64,000 nucleotides of DNA from Tenrec ecaudatus. Its lineage: Eukaryota > Chordata > Mammalia > Afrosoricida > Tenrecidae. How positions within the stretch are numbered: position 1 is the first letter of the stretch; every line of letters begins with the position of its first letter. Below, in pieces: positions 1 through 11,622 of this stretch. The stretch covers positions 10,873,001 to 10,937,000 of the forward strand of contig NC_134546.1 of assembly GCF_050624435.1 (NCBI RefSeq), given 5' to 3'. The position numbers and the translations under genes were made by a program. Under the pieces are notes generated by a model. The model was given only the letters and a program-made list of their open reading frames with translations, was not told where the DNA came from and ran no database searches.

Positions 1-611
1 TGAACACACTTTTGAGAAGTTGCGCTAATCCCAGGCAGTAGTAATATGATAATGTATCAGGAGCTATCTTTAGTAGGCTTTCCACAAACAATGGTTGTAA
101 ACTAGCTGGTTCCTGGAAAAAGTGACTGCCAAGATGGCTTTTTAAAAAGAACACAGAGCATGTCAAAGAATTACATAAGAAGCACAATGCGTCCTCTACC
201 TAGAATGTCAACACTTTGTGTCACATTTGCTTCAGATTTTATCAAATATGACAGTTTCAGATAAAGTCCTCTTCGGAGCTTTCTGATCCATTCCATAATT
301 TATTATAAAATTATATACATTAATAATTACTGATTTGTTTTTAAAAATCACATGCATTGTAAAATAATTATTCTCATCTGAGACGGTTTTCACTTTTTGT
401 TTCTGCAATCTAGCCATGTTCATTTTACCATGTGTTGAATAGTAATTCATACATCACATTTATTCACTAAAAAGCACTTATTTTTGCCCAGAAAATATTT
501 ACTGGGCTATAAAAGACTCAAAAGAAATGTATGTTAAGTCCCTTTCAACTTTTAGCTTTCTTTTCTCTTTGAAATGTTACCCACTGGTAAACCCAGAAAT
601 AAAGAAAGAAA
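1..611. other. Upstream AT-rich sequence, nothing recognised
   Basis: No gene, clear transposon or tandem repeat is visible. The same holds for 966-2050 apart from AT-rich low-complexity sequence around 1000-1060. Confidence 0.6.
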
Positions 612-965
612 CCAAACTCACTGCCATCAAGTCAATGCCAACTTTTGGCAATCTATGGGACAGGGTAAACTGAACCTGTGAATTTCTAGGATTGTAACTC
701 TTCCAGGGAGTAGAAAGCCCTGTCTTTCTGCTATCCAATGGTAAAGAGGCGCACTCTTATATTGCTGTGGCGCTATAAATTGGCACATCAAAACAATGCC
801 ATTAATCCATGACAACTCTTAGCGACCCTATAGAAGGCTTCCAAGGATATAGATCTTTGCCGGAGCAGAGCTTCATCTTTCTCCTACGGAGCGAATGGTA
901 AGTTGGATTTGCTCAGGTTGGGGTTAGCAGTCTAAAATTTACCTAACAGGGTCACCAGGGCTCCT
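612..965 (-). mobile_element. Two adjacent AfroSINE copies
   Basis: The reverse-complement AfroSINE signature (ctcactgccatcaagtcaa ... gggtcaccagggctcctt) appears in two pieces, about 612-735 and 795-965. This may be two insertions or one inside another. Confidence 0.75.
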
Positions 966-2052
966 TAAAAATTGGTATAGTCTTTTGGAAAACAATAATT
1001 ATTTATTTATAATAAATATATGCATTTATTAAATAATTAAGAAAATAAGAAAATTTAAAATATGAAATGCCAATCAGGCATTCATAGCCTTTTGCCCAGT
1101 GATTTTCTCTTATTAAGAAAAATATTGCCAAAACTGTATAAAGCCACCTATGTAAAATGCTGATCAAAGTATTATGTGTAATGGTGGGATATGTCCACTA
1201 ATTGTATGAGTAAATCACGGTGTGTGTGCACTCAATTTTGAATGTTTCATAAGCAATTAGAAGTTAAGGTTTTATAAGATTTTAAGCAATAGGAGAAAAT
1301 GTTTACAATATAACATTAAGTTTAAACAAGATGTAAAATCTACTTACATTCTGATCACAACTTTATGAAAGTCTACACATAGTAAATATTAAGTATAACA
1401 TATAACTTTCATAATTCATATAATAATACTTTCAAAATGCAATATGGTCATAATTTTTCTCATTTTAAGTAAAGAAAAAATGTTACTATCATCAGGTCCA
1501 ACTAATTAATTCTAATGAGTATATTTCCCAGACTTAATTTATCATCTTAAAAACATTCAGAGATAATCATTTTTTTTGGAATGCAATTTGATAATCATTA
1601 GAATGCTTATCTTCAGAATGAAGGGCAAGATTACAAATTACAGTTTGGTTGATTGCACTGACAAGCCCAGGCCCCAAACTACTCAATTTCCACAAAGAAA
1701 GTTGGACGATGATTTTTCAATTGCTGTCCCTAAGTGAAAAGGATTGTGTCACCATGGGCTACGCACTGAAATCAAGAAGGTACTTTCCTGAAAGCAAGGT
1801 TCTGATGTTTACACTCATTATTTTGGATTAAATATTTTCTTGGTGTAGGGCTTCAGGACCTTGTCATTTTTTATGCCGGTATTTCTGGGTAGTACACCTA
1901 TCAAATTAAAATGAAGACGTGTTCGTTTAACATTGATTTATTTCCAGCTTCTGGGCACACACACAACCATTTTTTGCTTCTTTCCTTCCCAGTCAATAAA
2001 CATTTGCAGCGACACGAGTTTTGCACAGACTCAAGCAAGCCCACGAGGGAAA

Positions 2053-2065
2053 CCAGCAGGGGGCG
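2053..2065 (+). promoter_or_regulatory. CTCF-like core motif
   Basis: CCAGCAGGGGGCG fits the CTCF core pattern CCASYAGRKGGC. It lies about 1.2-1.4 kb upstream of the likely start of AFTPH, at the outer edge of the GC-rich region. The match is by eye, and occupancy is unknown. Confidence 0.55.
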
Positions 2066-3224
2066 AAACACAATAGGAATAAATTTGACAAACTATGGAT
2101 TTTTCTGACTTTCGTGCCGGAGCCAGTAACAAAAAATCCAGGACCCTCCCAAAGTCATTGGTGCGCCCATGTAAAGCGATACCGTCTCCGCGTATCTTGC
2201 GACGACTGAGCTGTAGAGACCACTATGGGTCTGTTTGCGCTCGCTCCCAGGGAATTTATCCCGAACGTCGCAGAGGCTGGATAAGCCGAGATGGACTGCT
2301 ATTGTCCTCATCCTTCTCCGGATTTGTGGAATTCCTCCACTCCGGGGGCTGGCCCGGTCTCTCTGGGGGAAGGTGTGTTTTGTTTATGTCTGTGGGAGCT
2401 GCTGGGCTCTGCTGTTTGCGAACGACTTTAAATTATTCAAATTGCCGGCGCCGGCTAGGAAAACAGATCCAATGCAGCGCCCGGTAGGCTCCGCCGTCCA
2501 GGACGATTAGCAATAATCCTCGGAGCCCGGCGACCGGGACGCCGAGCGAGGTTCACGACGCAGGGGGAAAGGGTACAAACGTGCAGAAGAGCGAATGCTT
2601 CGACTGATAGTACAGAAAAGATCATTTTTTGGACCTCTTTGAGAGAATGCATTTAAATAGAGAAGTTGGTGTGGCTTCTTTCGTCTCATCGGCTATTTCG
2701 CAGCTAAATGAAGAAAAATAACCGCCGACTTCCTCAGCGAAGTGTCAGGTGTTTCTTAACGGCGGTCCCATTCGGCGGCCACTTTCCCTTCGGCTTCCCA
2801 TCTTAAGTTTGACTTGTAACCACAACCCTTCCTTTGTTGCTTACGAGTACCCGTCGAGATGCCGATTTTTTTTTTTCAAGGAACGAAGTTAAGACTGTCA
2901 ATAAAAAGTAGTTTTTTCGGGGCAAAAAAAAAAAAAGGGAGGGGGGGACTGACAAATGCTCTCCGGGAGGTTTTTGGACGGAGAAGAGGATACGGTTCTG
3001 TCTTTCAAAAACCTTCCAAACGTTATTTAGAAAGGGAGCGCTTGCATCGCGTCCTGAGAGGAACCGTTTCCCCCGGCTGAGAGAAGCACCTGTCACTCGC
3101 CGGGAGCGCGGCTCGGGCTGGCGGCCGAGAGCCGGAGGACGTCTTCCCCCCCCCGCCCTCCACCCCCCCACCTCAGGGCTCGACGACTCGCGAGGAAGTG
3201 AAAGAGGGCGGCTTGCCCGCACCC

Positions 3225-3236
3225 AAAATGGCGGCC
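3225..3236 (+). promoter_or_regulatory. YY1-like site
   Basis: AAAATGGCGGCC matches the YY1 consensus AAnATGGCGGC. Such sites are usual close to or just downstream of transcription starts in TATA-less promoters, so initiation could be nearer here than my exon 1 estimate. Confidence 0.6.
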
Positions 3237-3254
3237 GGCGCGCTGCGCCACGAC

Positions 3255-3265
3255 GCCTGCGCAGG
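3255..3265. promoter_or_regulatory. NRF1-like half site
   Basis: GCCTGCGCAGG contains the GCGCA core flanked as in NRF1 half sites. Only one half is convincing, so binding is uncertain. Confidence 0.45.
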
Positions 3266-3357
3266 GATAAGCGGCTGTGACACGAATTCCCCCGGAGTGT
3301 CCTCCCCGCCCCCCGCCAGCACCCACTAGCGCCCGGCCCCGACCCAGCCACCTGCGC

Positions 3358-3370
3358 CCGGAAGTGACGT
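3358..3370 (+). promoter_or_regulatory. Overlapping ETS and CRE-like sites
   Basis: CCGGAAGTGACGT joins an ETS core (CCGGAAGT) to a CRE-like TGACGT, sharing the T. This composite is common at strong CpG-island promoters. It supports placing the main start within about 200 bases downstream. Confidence 0.6.
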
Positions 3371-3416
3371 GTCGGCGGCAGCGGTTCCCCCGCTGCATGA
3401 TGGGAGAGTGTGTGGA

Positions 3417-3426
3417 GTGGGCGGGG
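3417..3426 (+). promoter_or_regulatory. GC box (SP1/KLF-like)
   Basis: GTGGGCGGGG matches the GC box. A partial match to the ZNF143-type half site (TGCATGATGGGAG) lies just before it at 3394-3406 but lacks the ACTACA half. Confidence 0.5.
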
Positions 3427-3429
3427 GTC

Positions 3430-3694
3430 TCCGCGGAGGAGGAGGTGGCGGCGGCGGCAGCGGCAGCGGCGGCGGCGGCGGCGGAAGAGGGCGGAGGGTA
3501 GTGGGATGGGGGGTCCCGCGGCAGCGCTGAAACTCCGGGTTAGCGGCCATGGAGCTCGTTGGCTGACAGGACTGTGAACAGCCTGCTTCCCGCTCTCTCC
3601 AACTCCGCCTCGGAATAGCCGGTCCTTCCCCGGGGAGCCCGTTCCTCCCCGGGCCCCTGAGCCATGCCCATCGCGGCCGCCCGGGGCGAGCCAG
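3430..3694 (+). other. AFTPH: AFTPH exon 1, 5' untranslated (start approximate)
   Basis: A consensus donor (gagccag|gtaagc) follows position 3694 inside the CpG island. It is the best donor that could pair with the acceptor at 33024-33025, which lies 32 bases ahead of the start codon. The 5' end is a guess placed just downstream of the promoter motifs at 3225-3426. Several upstream ATGs lie in or near this exon at 3397, 3506, 3549 and 3664. The exon boundary is inferred from splice signals and the known gene layout of a noncoding first exon, not from transcript data. Confidence 0.65.
3447..3484 (+). repeat. CGG/CAG trinucleotide repeat next to or within exon 1
   Basis: This is an interrupted GGC repeat, with CAG interruptions, of about 12 units. 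If transcription starts upstream of it, it lies in the 5' leader. Its frame from the ATG at 3397 encodes 12 consecutive Ala. Confidence 0.85.
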
Positions 3695-5544
3695 GTAAGC
3701 GCCACCGCTCAGTTCCTCCTGCCGCGCGCCGCCAAGGGGCTCCGGGGACAGGGCCCGGCCCACCGGCGGGACCCTCGCCTGGACCGGGGCACCTGCCTCC
3801 CGCTGAGCCCGGGGCTGTGGGGACGCAGCCGGCGGCTCTGCGGGCCTGCGGGCTCCGGGCTCGGGCTCTGCCTTCCCCCGCGGCCGGTGCGGGGACCCCG
3901 CAGGCGGCGCGCGGCGCTCCGTGCGGCCCCCGGCCGCTCGCCCGCCGGGACCCCGGCCCGGCAAGTGTGAACCTCTCCTGCGCGGCTCCCACCTGCCCGC
4001 AGCTCCGCGCAGCCCGCGCCCTCGCCCTCGCGGGAGCTGTGGAGAAGTTTGGGGCTTCGCTGGGGCTTCCTCTTCCTCTCTCCCCTCCCTCGTGACAGGT
4101 GTAAACACCGCCCGCTCGGCTCAGGCCCGAGGCCGGCCGCTCCCGGACCGCGCTGCCCGCCAGCGGCTCGGAAGCCGGCGGATCTTGACCCCTCCGACTG
4201 ACGGGGAGGAGCACCCCGAACTCAGGCATCCTTTCCGGAGAGGCTCTTTCTGCGCCCTTCTTGCACTCCGCGAGAAATAACCCGAGTCGCCTTCCCAGGT
4301 GCTGTGTGAGAAGTTGGGCCGTAACGTGCCCGTTGAGTGTTCACCTTGGCAGCTGCCTCGTCTCGCTTGGGGCACGCAGGGTACAGAGTACGGGGTGAGC
4401 GGGTTGACTCCTTTCGCCATCGGAGGAGAGTGGGGACGGCCACCTTTGGGGGTTCTTGGCCGACACAAGGTGTTGCTCGGTTTCCCATTCGATCTTCTGT
4501 TTGAGCTGGGGGAGAAGAGGGACGTGCAAATAGTTCACCGAGGAGGAGTGGGGCAAAAGGAAGGGGTGGGTGGGTGGCAAATGAAACACAAAACAACGTA
4601 GCCCCCCTTTTAAAGTGTTTGGTTTCGCAGAAAAGTGGCACTGTACTTCTGAACTTTTCCAGATGTATTAAACGGTCCCTTCTACCTGCGTTCTCGGACT
4701 ACGGGAAAACAAAACAAAACGTTCTTGAAGGTGACATTTAATTGTTGCCGTCAGTTAACCTTGTAGACAAGCTTTAGGGGAAGAACAAATGTCCCGGCAG
4801 TGTTGTTGAAAGAGCCCGGTTTGTCTACATGGGATAAACGCATGCTTTCCCAGCTTGGTTGACTGTTGTCGTTGTCATTTTTAGTTCTTTACAGAAGTAT
4901 ATTTGTTTAACGAAAGCAGCCTGTTAGTCTTCCACATTTTGTCTATGAAGATTTCCCCCCTCACCCCCCCCCCCTACTGTATTGGAAGGCCTGGGTAGAA
5001 CCTGCAGCACAGTGATGGGCACCTGGCAGCTATACACTGGCTCTAGTTCCTCTTTTACATGCGTATCAGATAAGTTCATTGATCTTCAAAGTGTAGACAG
5101 AGTTTAGTATATGTAAAATGCTGTTGAAAGTAACTTAACTAGGATTAATTTAGTATGTGGGACATTTGGGGTTCGAGGTTTTCTTGTCTTTTGACTTAGA
5201 GACTATTCTAAAGAGAATCCTTTATCAATAAGAAGACCATGTGCTCTTAATTTGCATGGATACATTTTACAGAATCCAGTTGTCTTTCTGGAAAGCCTGT
5301 AATCTAGGTAAATCCTATCCTAAAGCATTGCTTTAAATTTTAATTTGTTCCGCTTCGAGTTAGTTAAAAACTAGTTTAGAAAAGTAGTAAGACCGAGTAC
5401 TAAGTCATCTGTCACATTTCATGAAATAAAAAGTGCTTCCCTTCCCTCAACAGGCCAAAAATGTCTGAATAGCAACATCTCAAAGGAGGCTACCAAATAT
5501 TTAGGTAAATTGTTTTAATCAAATGCATACCTTCCAAGTTAAAA

Positions 5545-5705
5545 GTGCCCACAGTTATGTATCTTTGAATCAGTTCCTCCTCTTAGTGACTGTCAGACAG
5601 AGTAGAACTGCCTGCAGGCTTCCTAGTGATCTGTACTGGAGCTGCTCGCCAGCCTTTTCTCCCTCCAGTCAGTCAGCAGGGAACCACTGTACCAGCCACG
5701 CTCCT
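5545..5705 (-). mobile_element. Degraded AfroSINE
   Basis: It contains cagagtagaactgcctgcag and other antisense AfroSINE segments, but the tRNA-like end is badly diverged. Confidence 0.45.
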
Positions 5706-6029
5706 TCGTCTACAATTCTTAGTTGTTGCTTTTTTTTTTTTTAAAGGACTCATTTCCCCACCCCCACCCCTGCATGGTTAAGCACTTCTAATTCCTTTTT
5801 ACGTAGCCTTTCCAGCTTGAATTTCATACGTATTTCTAATATTTAGTCAATTTTGAAAACATCTGGCATGATTCAGATTTTACATAAGCCGTTTTGGTCA
5901 TCAACCTGTACATAAACGCACATGCACCGGTACTTTTTGCAACTTTATAAGATAATTGTTAACCATGATGTACACTGTTTTCTATGAGACAAATATCTTT
6001 TAAGGTGTTTTTATGTTTTTTTAATCCAC

Positions 6030-6183
6030 ATAACTCTGTCATCGAGCTGATTCTGACTCATAGACCTCATAGCAACCCTCTGAGAGTAAGTAGTCGTATC
6101 TGCCTTTCAGAGAGGAAACTGGCACAGAGATGTCCAATAACTTGCCCAAGGTCAAACAGCTGGTAAGTGACAGAGCCAGGATA
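6030..6183. mobile_element. MIR element preceded by an AfroSINE scrap
   Basis: The segment aggaaactggcacagagatg followed by cttgcccaaggtcaaacagc is the MIR core, an ancient mammal-wide tRNA SINE. The first 30 bases resemble the AfroSINE antisense end. Confidence 0.75.
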
Positions 6184-6681
6184 TAATATGCTACTAGTGT
6201 ATATAAAGTTTTAAAACATGCAAATCCATGTTTCCTATAAATTCTAGTATATGTAGTAAAAGTATAAAAATGTGCAAGAAATAATAAACACCCAATCCGA
6301 ATTGCTGTTAACCTTTGGAGAACTGGAGGAGGAAAAGGGATATAGGAAGGACCCATAGGTTTTTAACCTTACTATCTTTAAAGAAAATCAAAATCAGATT
6401 TGGCAAAAGGCTAAGTAAGATATAACACCTGCTACGTTTTCCCCCTGGATATTGTCTGGTTGAGATCCTTCATGATCACAGGATCAGATATTTCATTTTT
6501 AAACAGTTACATTAAAAATTGTCAGCATTGCATATATTTTGGAAAGACTACATTTTAATTTGTGTTGATTTGCTTTTAAAATAAAAGGAGCTTCACACCT
6601 AAAATTTCTGAGCTACGAACTACCTTCTCCAGGTTCCCTTTTCAGTAACTTCCCTTTTTCTAGGTTAGAGCAGGACTCCTT

Positions 6682-6883
6682 AAAAAAAACACCACCAACA
6701 ACAATCCCATTCCCATCTGGTCTTTTTCCAATCACAGCGACCCGATAGCACAGAGTAGAACTGCCTCATTAAGCTTCCAAAGCTGTGCTATCACCTCCGT
6801 CTTTCCCAGAGCAGCTGGTGGGTTAGAACCCCTCACCTATCAATTAGCAACCGAGCCCTTAACCACTAAGCCATCAGGGCTCC
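6682..6883 (-). mobile_element. AfroSINE
   Basis: A nearly full antisense copy ending in accactaagccatcagggct, the reverse complement of the tRNA-like head. Confidence 0.8.
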
Positions 6884-6978
6884 TCAAAAAAAAGATAAAA
6901 CCTCACTGTCACTGAGTCTATTCTCAGCTTATAGCAGCGACTCACAAAAAACAAATCCAAAAGTGTGTGTGTGTATAA

Positions 6979-7162
6979 AACACCAAACCCAAACCAACTG
7001 CCGTTGATTCCAACTCATAATGACCCTTCATAGGGTTCCTGAGACTATACATCTTTATTGGAGCAGACATCCTTATGTTTCACCTGCTGGACAGGCTGGT
7101 GGGTTTGAACTACTGACCCTGCAGTTAGCAGCCCAACCTCTAACCCAAAGCCCCAAAGGTCT
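6979..7162 (-). mobile_element. AfroSINE
   Basis: An antisense copy with ccgttgattccaactcataa and ggtgggtttgaactactgac. A 60-base scrap of the same family precedes it at 6895-6955. Confidence 0.8.
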
Positions 7163-7514
7163 GTAGGTTATATCTGCTCCATGGGAAATAGAAAAGGTCA
7201 GTGACCCTAGTGGGTGGAGAGGAAGAAGGAAGCGGGATGAAACCATTGCTCATTGGCTTGGGAGAATTGAAAAGAAGACTCCCATCTTGTTTCTGTCATT
7301 ACCACCTCTAGTCCAAAATGACTACAAAGGTAACCCTTGAGGGATAAATTGCTGATAAAGGTTGCCTGCATGCCTCAAATCTTAATTTGCAAGCATTGTA
7401 TTAGTGAATCGGTGTGGGCTGGTTTCCCCCACCTAGGGGAAATGAAATCCTAAATTAGAATAAACTCACTCTAAGTTCATTTATGTAGACGTTTATATTA
7501 TATATTATGGTATT

Positions 7515-8260
7515 CTCTTCCATTCTTTTGATACAACACATGTTTATGGAATACCTGCTATACTCCAGACCCAGTTCAGGGTGCTAGAGATACTGAAATG
7601 AACATACTAGAAAGTAAAAATCTGCTCTTAGCTTCGATTCTTGTGTATCTGTGTGTGTGTGTGTATACACAGGCATACTCACAAAGACACAATGAAGTAA
7701 AATCAAGAAACGGCATATGATATATCTATAGTGAAGAATAGAGTTGGTGTGCTGGGCAGGGAAAGAGGTGGAGCAAATGTGACTTTTAAACCTTTATGGG
7801 TGGGGTAGAACTTGCTGTTTTATAGAGTGTGAGGTCAGAGAAGGGTTAAGCCCTGAAGGAAGAGATGAGACTAAGGGGAAGAGTGGTAGGCCAGAGTACG
7901 TGGAGTAGTCTAGGGAAATCCAGATTAGCACGGAGGCCACAAGTGAAGAGGAACAGTCGTGAGTCCTGAGTTAGAGGGTGGAGGGCAATGTTGTAGGTTA
8001 CTGTAAGAATTCTAATCCCTGGCTTTTTGTTGTGAGATGGAAGACATTGCTGAGTAGCCATTCCTGGGTGGAGGTGTGACATGATCTGTGCTTTAAAACG
8101 ATCTATCCTGCTGCTGCACAGAAACTAGAGTAAGAGTACAGTGGTAGGAGCAAGAAGATTCCGTTAGGAGGCCGTGATGGAGGTAAGAGATGGCAGTGAC
8201 CTGAATCAAGATGGTAGCAGCAGAGGTGGTGAGCAGTGGTGGGCAGTTCTTTGAGTTGAC
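7515..8260. mobile_element. LINE-2-like relic
   Basis: Over about 700 bases the sequence follows the L2 3' region as I remember it: a 'tttatggaatacctgctat' start, then 'gtgacatgatctg' and 'atcctgctgctg', and a closing 'ggtagcagcagaggtggtga'. It is very old and has no coding capacity. Confidence 0.5.
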
Positions 8261-8849
8261 ACCTCTGGTAATCCTCCATTGCTAAACCTAGAACGTTTGC
8301 AGAGGAAAACTCCCCTGAAAAGGTAAAAATGCCTTGGAATTTTCTTAGGGCAGCCCTTGCTTCCTCATAGAACAAGCAGGTGCCTTGTGGTGGTGGGGAA
8401 AATTCCTCTGCACAACTTTCCTGCCCCTTTTCTCACATATGTAGCTTTCAGTTTTCTTAAAATGTCTTCCTAATAAGTCCTCGTACTTTTCTTGTATGCT
8501 TTGAGAAAATCTATTCATTTTATCCCTTTAGAATATCAAAAAGCAGCCACCATAACCTTCTGAGTTGACCTCTTTGCTTTGAATTGAACTGGCCCAGCAA
8601 ATCCCACTGTTGTGATTGGGCTTTTTTTTTTTTAAGTCACACTGTTAAAACTAAGACAAGTGTATGGCTGAGAGAACTTGTTTGCAGCTGTCTACTGCTC
8701 ACAGAGACTTGTTGAAACATGTTGTGTTTGGAACAAACAGGTGCATGTGTGAACCAGAACCCGACTTGCCATCCTTTTTTGACTCCCCCTTGAAACCTCC
8801 ATGAGGTGATTTACTATTTCATCGCAATGGCCCATGTTCATGAACCATG

Positions 8850-8908
8850 TCTCCTCTCTCTTTCTCTCTCTCTCTCTCGCTCTCGCTCTCTCCCTCTCTC
8901 GCTCTCCT
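8850..8908 (+). repeat. (CT)n microsatellite
   Basis: About 58 bases of CT dinucleotides interrupted by CGCT and CCCT units. Confidence 0.95.
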
Positions 8909-9279
8909 TGGGGTGGTTGGTAGTATTTTAAATGTTTGTCACTACCTCTTAGCAATTACAAACCTTCCTATTGAGTTTTGTGTGTCAACGCAAAAGTTAA
9001 ACTCACTGTCTTCAAATTGATTCCAACTCAGAGCAAATAGATGTGGTGCAGCGGTAGGCTTTAAATCGTATTTTATTACAGAACATAGATGAGCATCACA
9101 GCAAGCAAATAAGCCCCCCTGTCCCCCAAAAAGGACACATTCCACTACTCAGAGGTCCTCACTGTTATGTTTAGTATGTACTTTCCATACATTTAAAAAT
9201 ATATTTGTACTTTTTATTTTAAAAAAAAAGAAATCTAATGGTACAGACACCCCAAATAGAAACTCAGTACTCGTTAATT

Positions 9280-9560
9280 AATAACTCCTTGTTTCCTCTC
9301 CCCGTAATCTCTAGTAACCACTTTTCTTTTGCTTTCTATGTATTTGCCTATAGAAGATATTTAATAAAAGTGGGATCATAAACAATAGGCCTTTTGTATC
9401 TGACTTATTGCACTTAACATATTTTTAAGATTCATCGATGTAGGATGTATAAGGGCTGAATAATACTCCATTGTATAGAAAAACCACCTGTTAGACACTA
9501 CGACTGGATCTACCTTCTGGTTATTGTGAAAAAGCTGCGGTGAACATAAAAACTCACTGC
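9280..9560. mobile_element. Old L1-type relic
   Basis: The pattern ttcatcgatgtaggatg ... gggctgaataatactccatt ... ggttattgtgaaaaagctgc follows a widespread eutherian L1 3' segment. No frame is open. An AfroSINE scrap lies before it at 8999-9060. Confidence 0.6.
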
Positions 9561-9697
9561 CATGGTGGGCATAAATATGCACATCTAAAATGACCTAAAT
9601 TATTATTTTGGATTTAGACCTTTTAGCAGTGTTGGTTGCTTGCAGATTTTGTTTTATAAGGGTTGAAATATGAAACATACTCTGGTTTGATAGGTTA

Positions 9698-9875
9698 AAA
9701 AAGCACCATCACTGCCATCAAGTGGATTCGGACTCATAGTGCCTCTAGAAAGGGTTTGTGAGGCTGTAAATCTTTACAAGAGCAGCATAAACACATCTTT
9801 GTCCCACAGAGCTACTGGTGGGTTTGAACCACTAACCTTGTGGTGAGCAGCCTGTCACTTACTGAACACCACAGG
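9698..9875 (-). mobile_element. AfroSINE
   Basis: An antisense copy with cactgccatcaagtggattc and ggtgggtttgaaccactaac. Confidence 0.8.
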
Positions 9876-10157
9876 GAGTGCAAGAAATACAATGCTATTT
9901 TCTAGAACTATACTGCTCAATTATAGCCACTAGCCACTCATGATGTTTGAAATGTCAAGTCAGATATGCTATAAGTGTAAACTACACACCAGCTTTTTAA
10001 AATTTGAATTTATTTTTCAAATGATGTATCTGATTTGAAACCCAAGAATTGAAGGATGTGTGGGGCTGTTGTTTTAGGCACTGGAACTAGGCTTCCCTAA
10101 TTATACTACAGGCTGAAAACAATTATGAATAGCCATGACTATTTCTGCTCTATTAAT

Positions 10158-10348
10158 ACCAAAACCCCAGGCTTACTACCATTGAGTTAACTATGACTCA
10201 AAGCTGTGTAGGATTTCCGAAACTGTAAACCTTAACAGTAGCATACAGTCTCATCTTTCTCCTAAGGAGCAGCTGGTGGGTTTGAACCACTGATCTTGTA
10301 GTTAGCAGTCCAATCAATGTCTAACCTACAGTGCCACCAGAGCTCCTT
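10158..10348 (-). mobile_element. AfroSINE
   Basis: A full-length antisense copy ending in cagtgccaccagagctcctt. Confidence 0.82.
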
Positions 10349-10721
10349 GCTATATTAATGGGTCAAAAGGAAATTGTGTAGATTCCTTCATAAATGCTGA
10401 AAAGACATTTTAAACTTTCCTATCTGATTTTTTAAAACAGCCACTTAAATTAGATAGTTCTGTGAAATGACGAAACCTATCACCTTAACTATAAAATTAG
10501 CATCTTAATTAAGAGGGGAGAACACTATATGCCTATTGTCTTACACTATCCTTAAAATGCTAGTATGGTACTTTCAAAGCCAGACTTCCAGTTGTAGGAC
10601 TGCAATATTTGCAATCTTCATAAATTGATCTGGAATCCTTGCAGATAAAGTATTTCTACAGTAACACTGGATCTGAAATGATGATTTATTTTCCAAGCTT
10701 TTGTTTTCAGTAGCTATGTCT

Positions 10722-11012
10722 AAAAAATAATGAACCTCCTCCCTGGTGGGCGGGCAACAGAAAAATGGTGAAAGGAGACGTTGGACAGTGTAAGATATGA
10801 CAAAATAATAATTTATAAATTATCAAGGGTTCATGAGGGAGTGGGGAGCAGAGAGGGAGGGGGAAAAAATGAGCTGATACCAAGGGCTCAAGTAGAAAGC
10901 AAATGTTTTGAGAATGATGATAGCAACAAATGTGCTTGACACAATGGGTGTATGTATGAATTGTGAGAAGAGTTGTATGAACCCCCAATAAAATGATTTA
11001 AAAATTTTAAAC
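10722..11012 (+). mobile_element. Afrotherian LINE 3' end
   Basis: It contains the family's purine-rich stretch (gagggagtggggagcagag), then ccaagggctcaagtagaaag, and ends cccccaataaaatgattt with a poly(A)-like tail. I think this is an L1 3' UTR from its G-rich purine tract and AATAAA, though an RTE origin cannot be excluded. Confidence 0.7.
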
Positions 11013-11200
11013 AAAAAAAGAATGCATAAATCAATTGAAAATTTGCTCTCTCTAGAATATATTTTTCATATGTATACTTAGTATATATTATATATAGTTT
11101 ATATTATTTTTCTAACTATTTTATAATGCTTAAGTTATATATTTATATAAGTGAGTGTCAAAAGGGAAATTAACACATAGTTTTGGGTATTTTTTAGCTA

Positions 11201-11369
11201 ATAACCAAAGCCAAACCCACTGCCCTCATCTGTTTCAACTCATAGTGACCTTACATAGAGTTTCCAACACTATAAATCTTTATAGAACTGACAGCGTCAT
11301 CTTTCTCCTGGTGGGTCCAAACCTCCAGCCTTGAGATTCTGTGATTGGCAGTCTCTTGAGGGCTCCTTA
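11201..11369 (-). mobile_element. AfroSINE
   Basis: An antisense copy from aaacccactgccctcatc to gagggctcctt. Confidence 0.78.
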
Positions 11370-11370
11370 T

Positions 11371-11622
11371 TAACACACGAACCCCCTCCCCTAAAACCCT
11401 TTGCTGTCAAGTTGATTTCAACTCATTGTGCCCCTGTTGGTGGTCTCACTTTCCCAGTCTTTACAGAAAACTTCATATCTGGATCGAGTTTTAAAAGCCA
11501 ATGTAAATCTTCATGGAAGCAAACTGCCTCATCTTTCTCTCAGGGACTAGCTGGTGGGTTTTAACCAATTGTCTTGCAGATAGTAGCCCAACGTTTACCC
11601 AACAGTCCCTTCAAGGCTCCTT
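11371..11622 (-). mobile_element. AfroSINE
   Basis: An antisense copy directly following the previous one, with a middle segment lengthened or partly duplicated, and ending tcaaggctcctt. Confidence 0.72.

Larger units (their letters stand above)
2100..4480. promoter_or_regulatory. AFTPH: CpG island and promoter region of AFTPH
   Basis: CpG dinucleotides and GC content rise sharply here against the AT-rich flanks and peak at about 3090-4200. The core at 3220-3430 contains a cluster of motifs typical of TATA-less housekeeping promoters, and no TATA box is evident. The island covers the inferred first exon and the start of intron 1. A GC-rich shoulder at 2100-2570 may be a separate regulatory patch. 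Long open frames on both strands here reflect GC-rich composition, not genes. Confidence 0.85.

Noticed and set aside
3664..4095. A 143-codon plus-strand frame from the ATG at 3664
   Set aside because: It crosses the consensus exon 1 donor at 3695 and has low-complexity composition. The first ten codons are better explained as a short upstream ORF.
2803..4229. Long minus-strand open frames of 229-300 codons across the CpG island
   Set aside because: Stops are rare because the DNA is GC-rich. The translations are Pro/Gly/Arg/Ala-rich with no domain, and overlapping frames on both strands are equally open.
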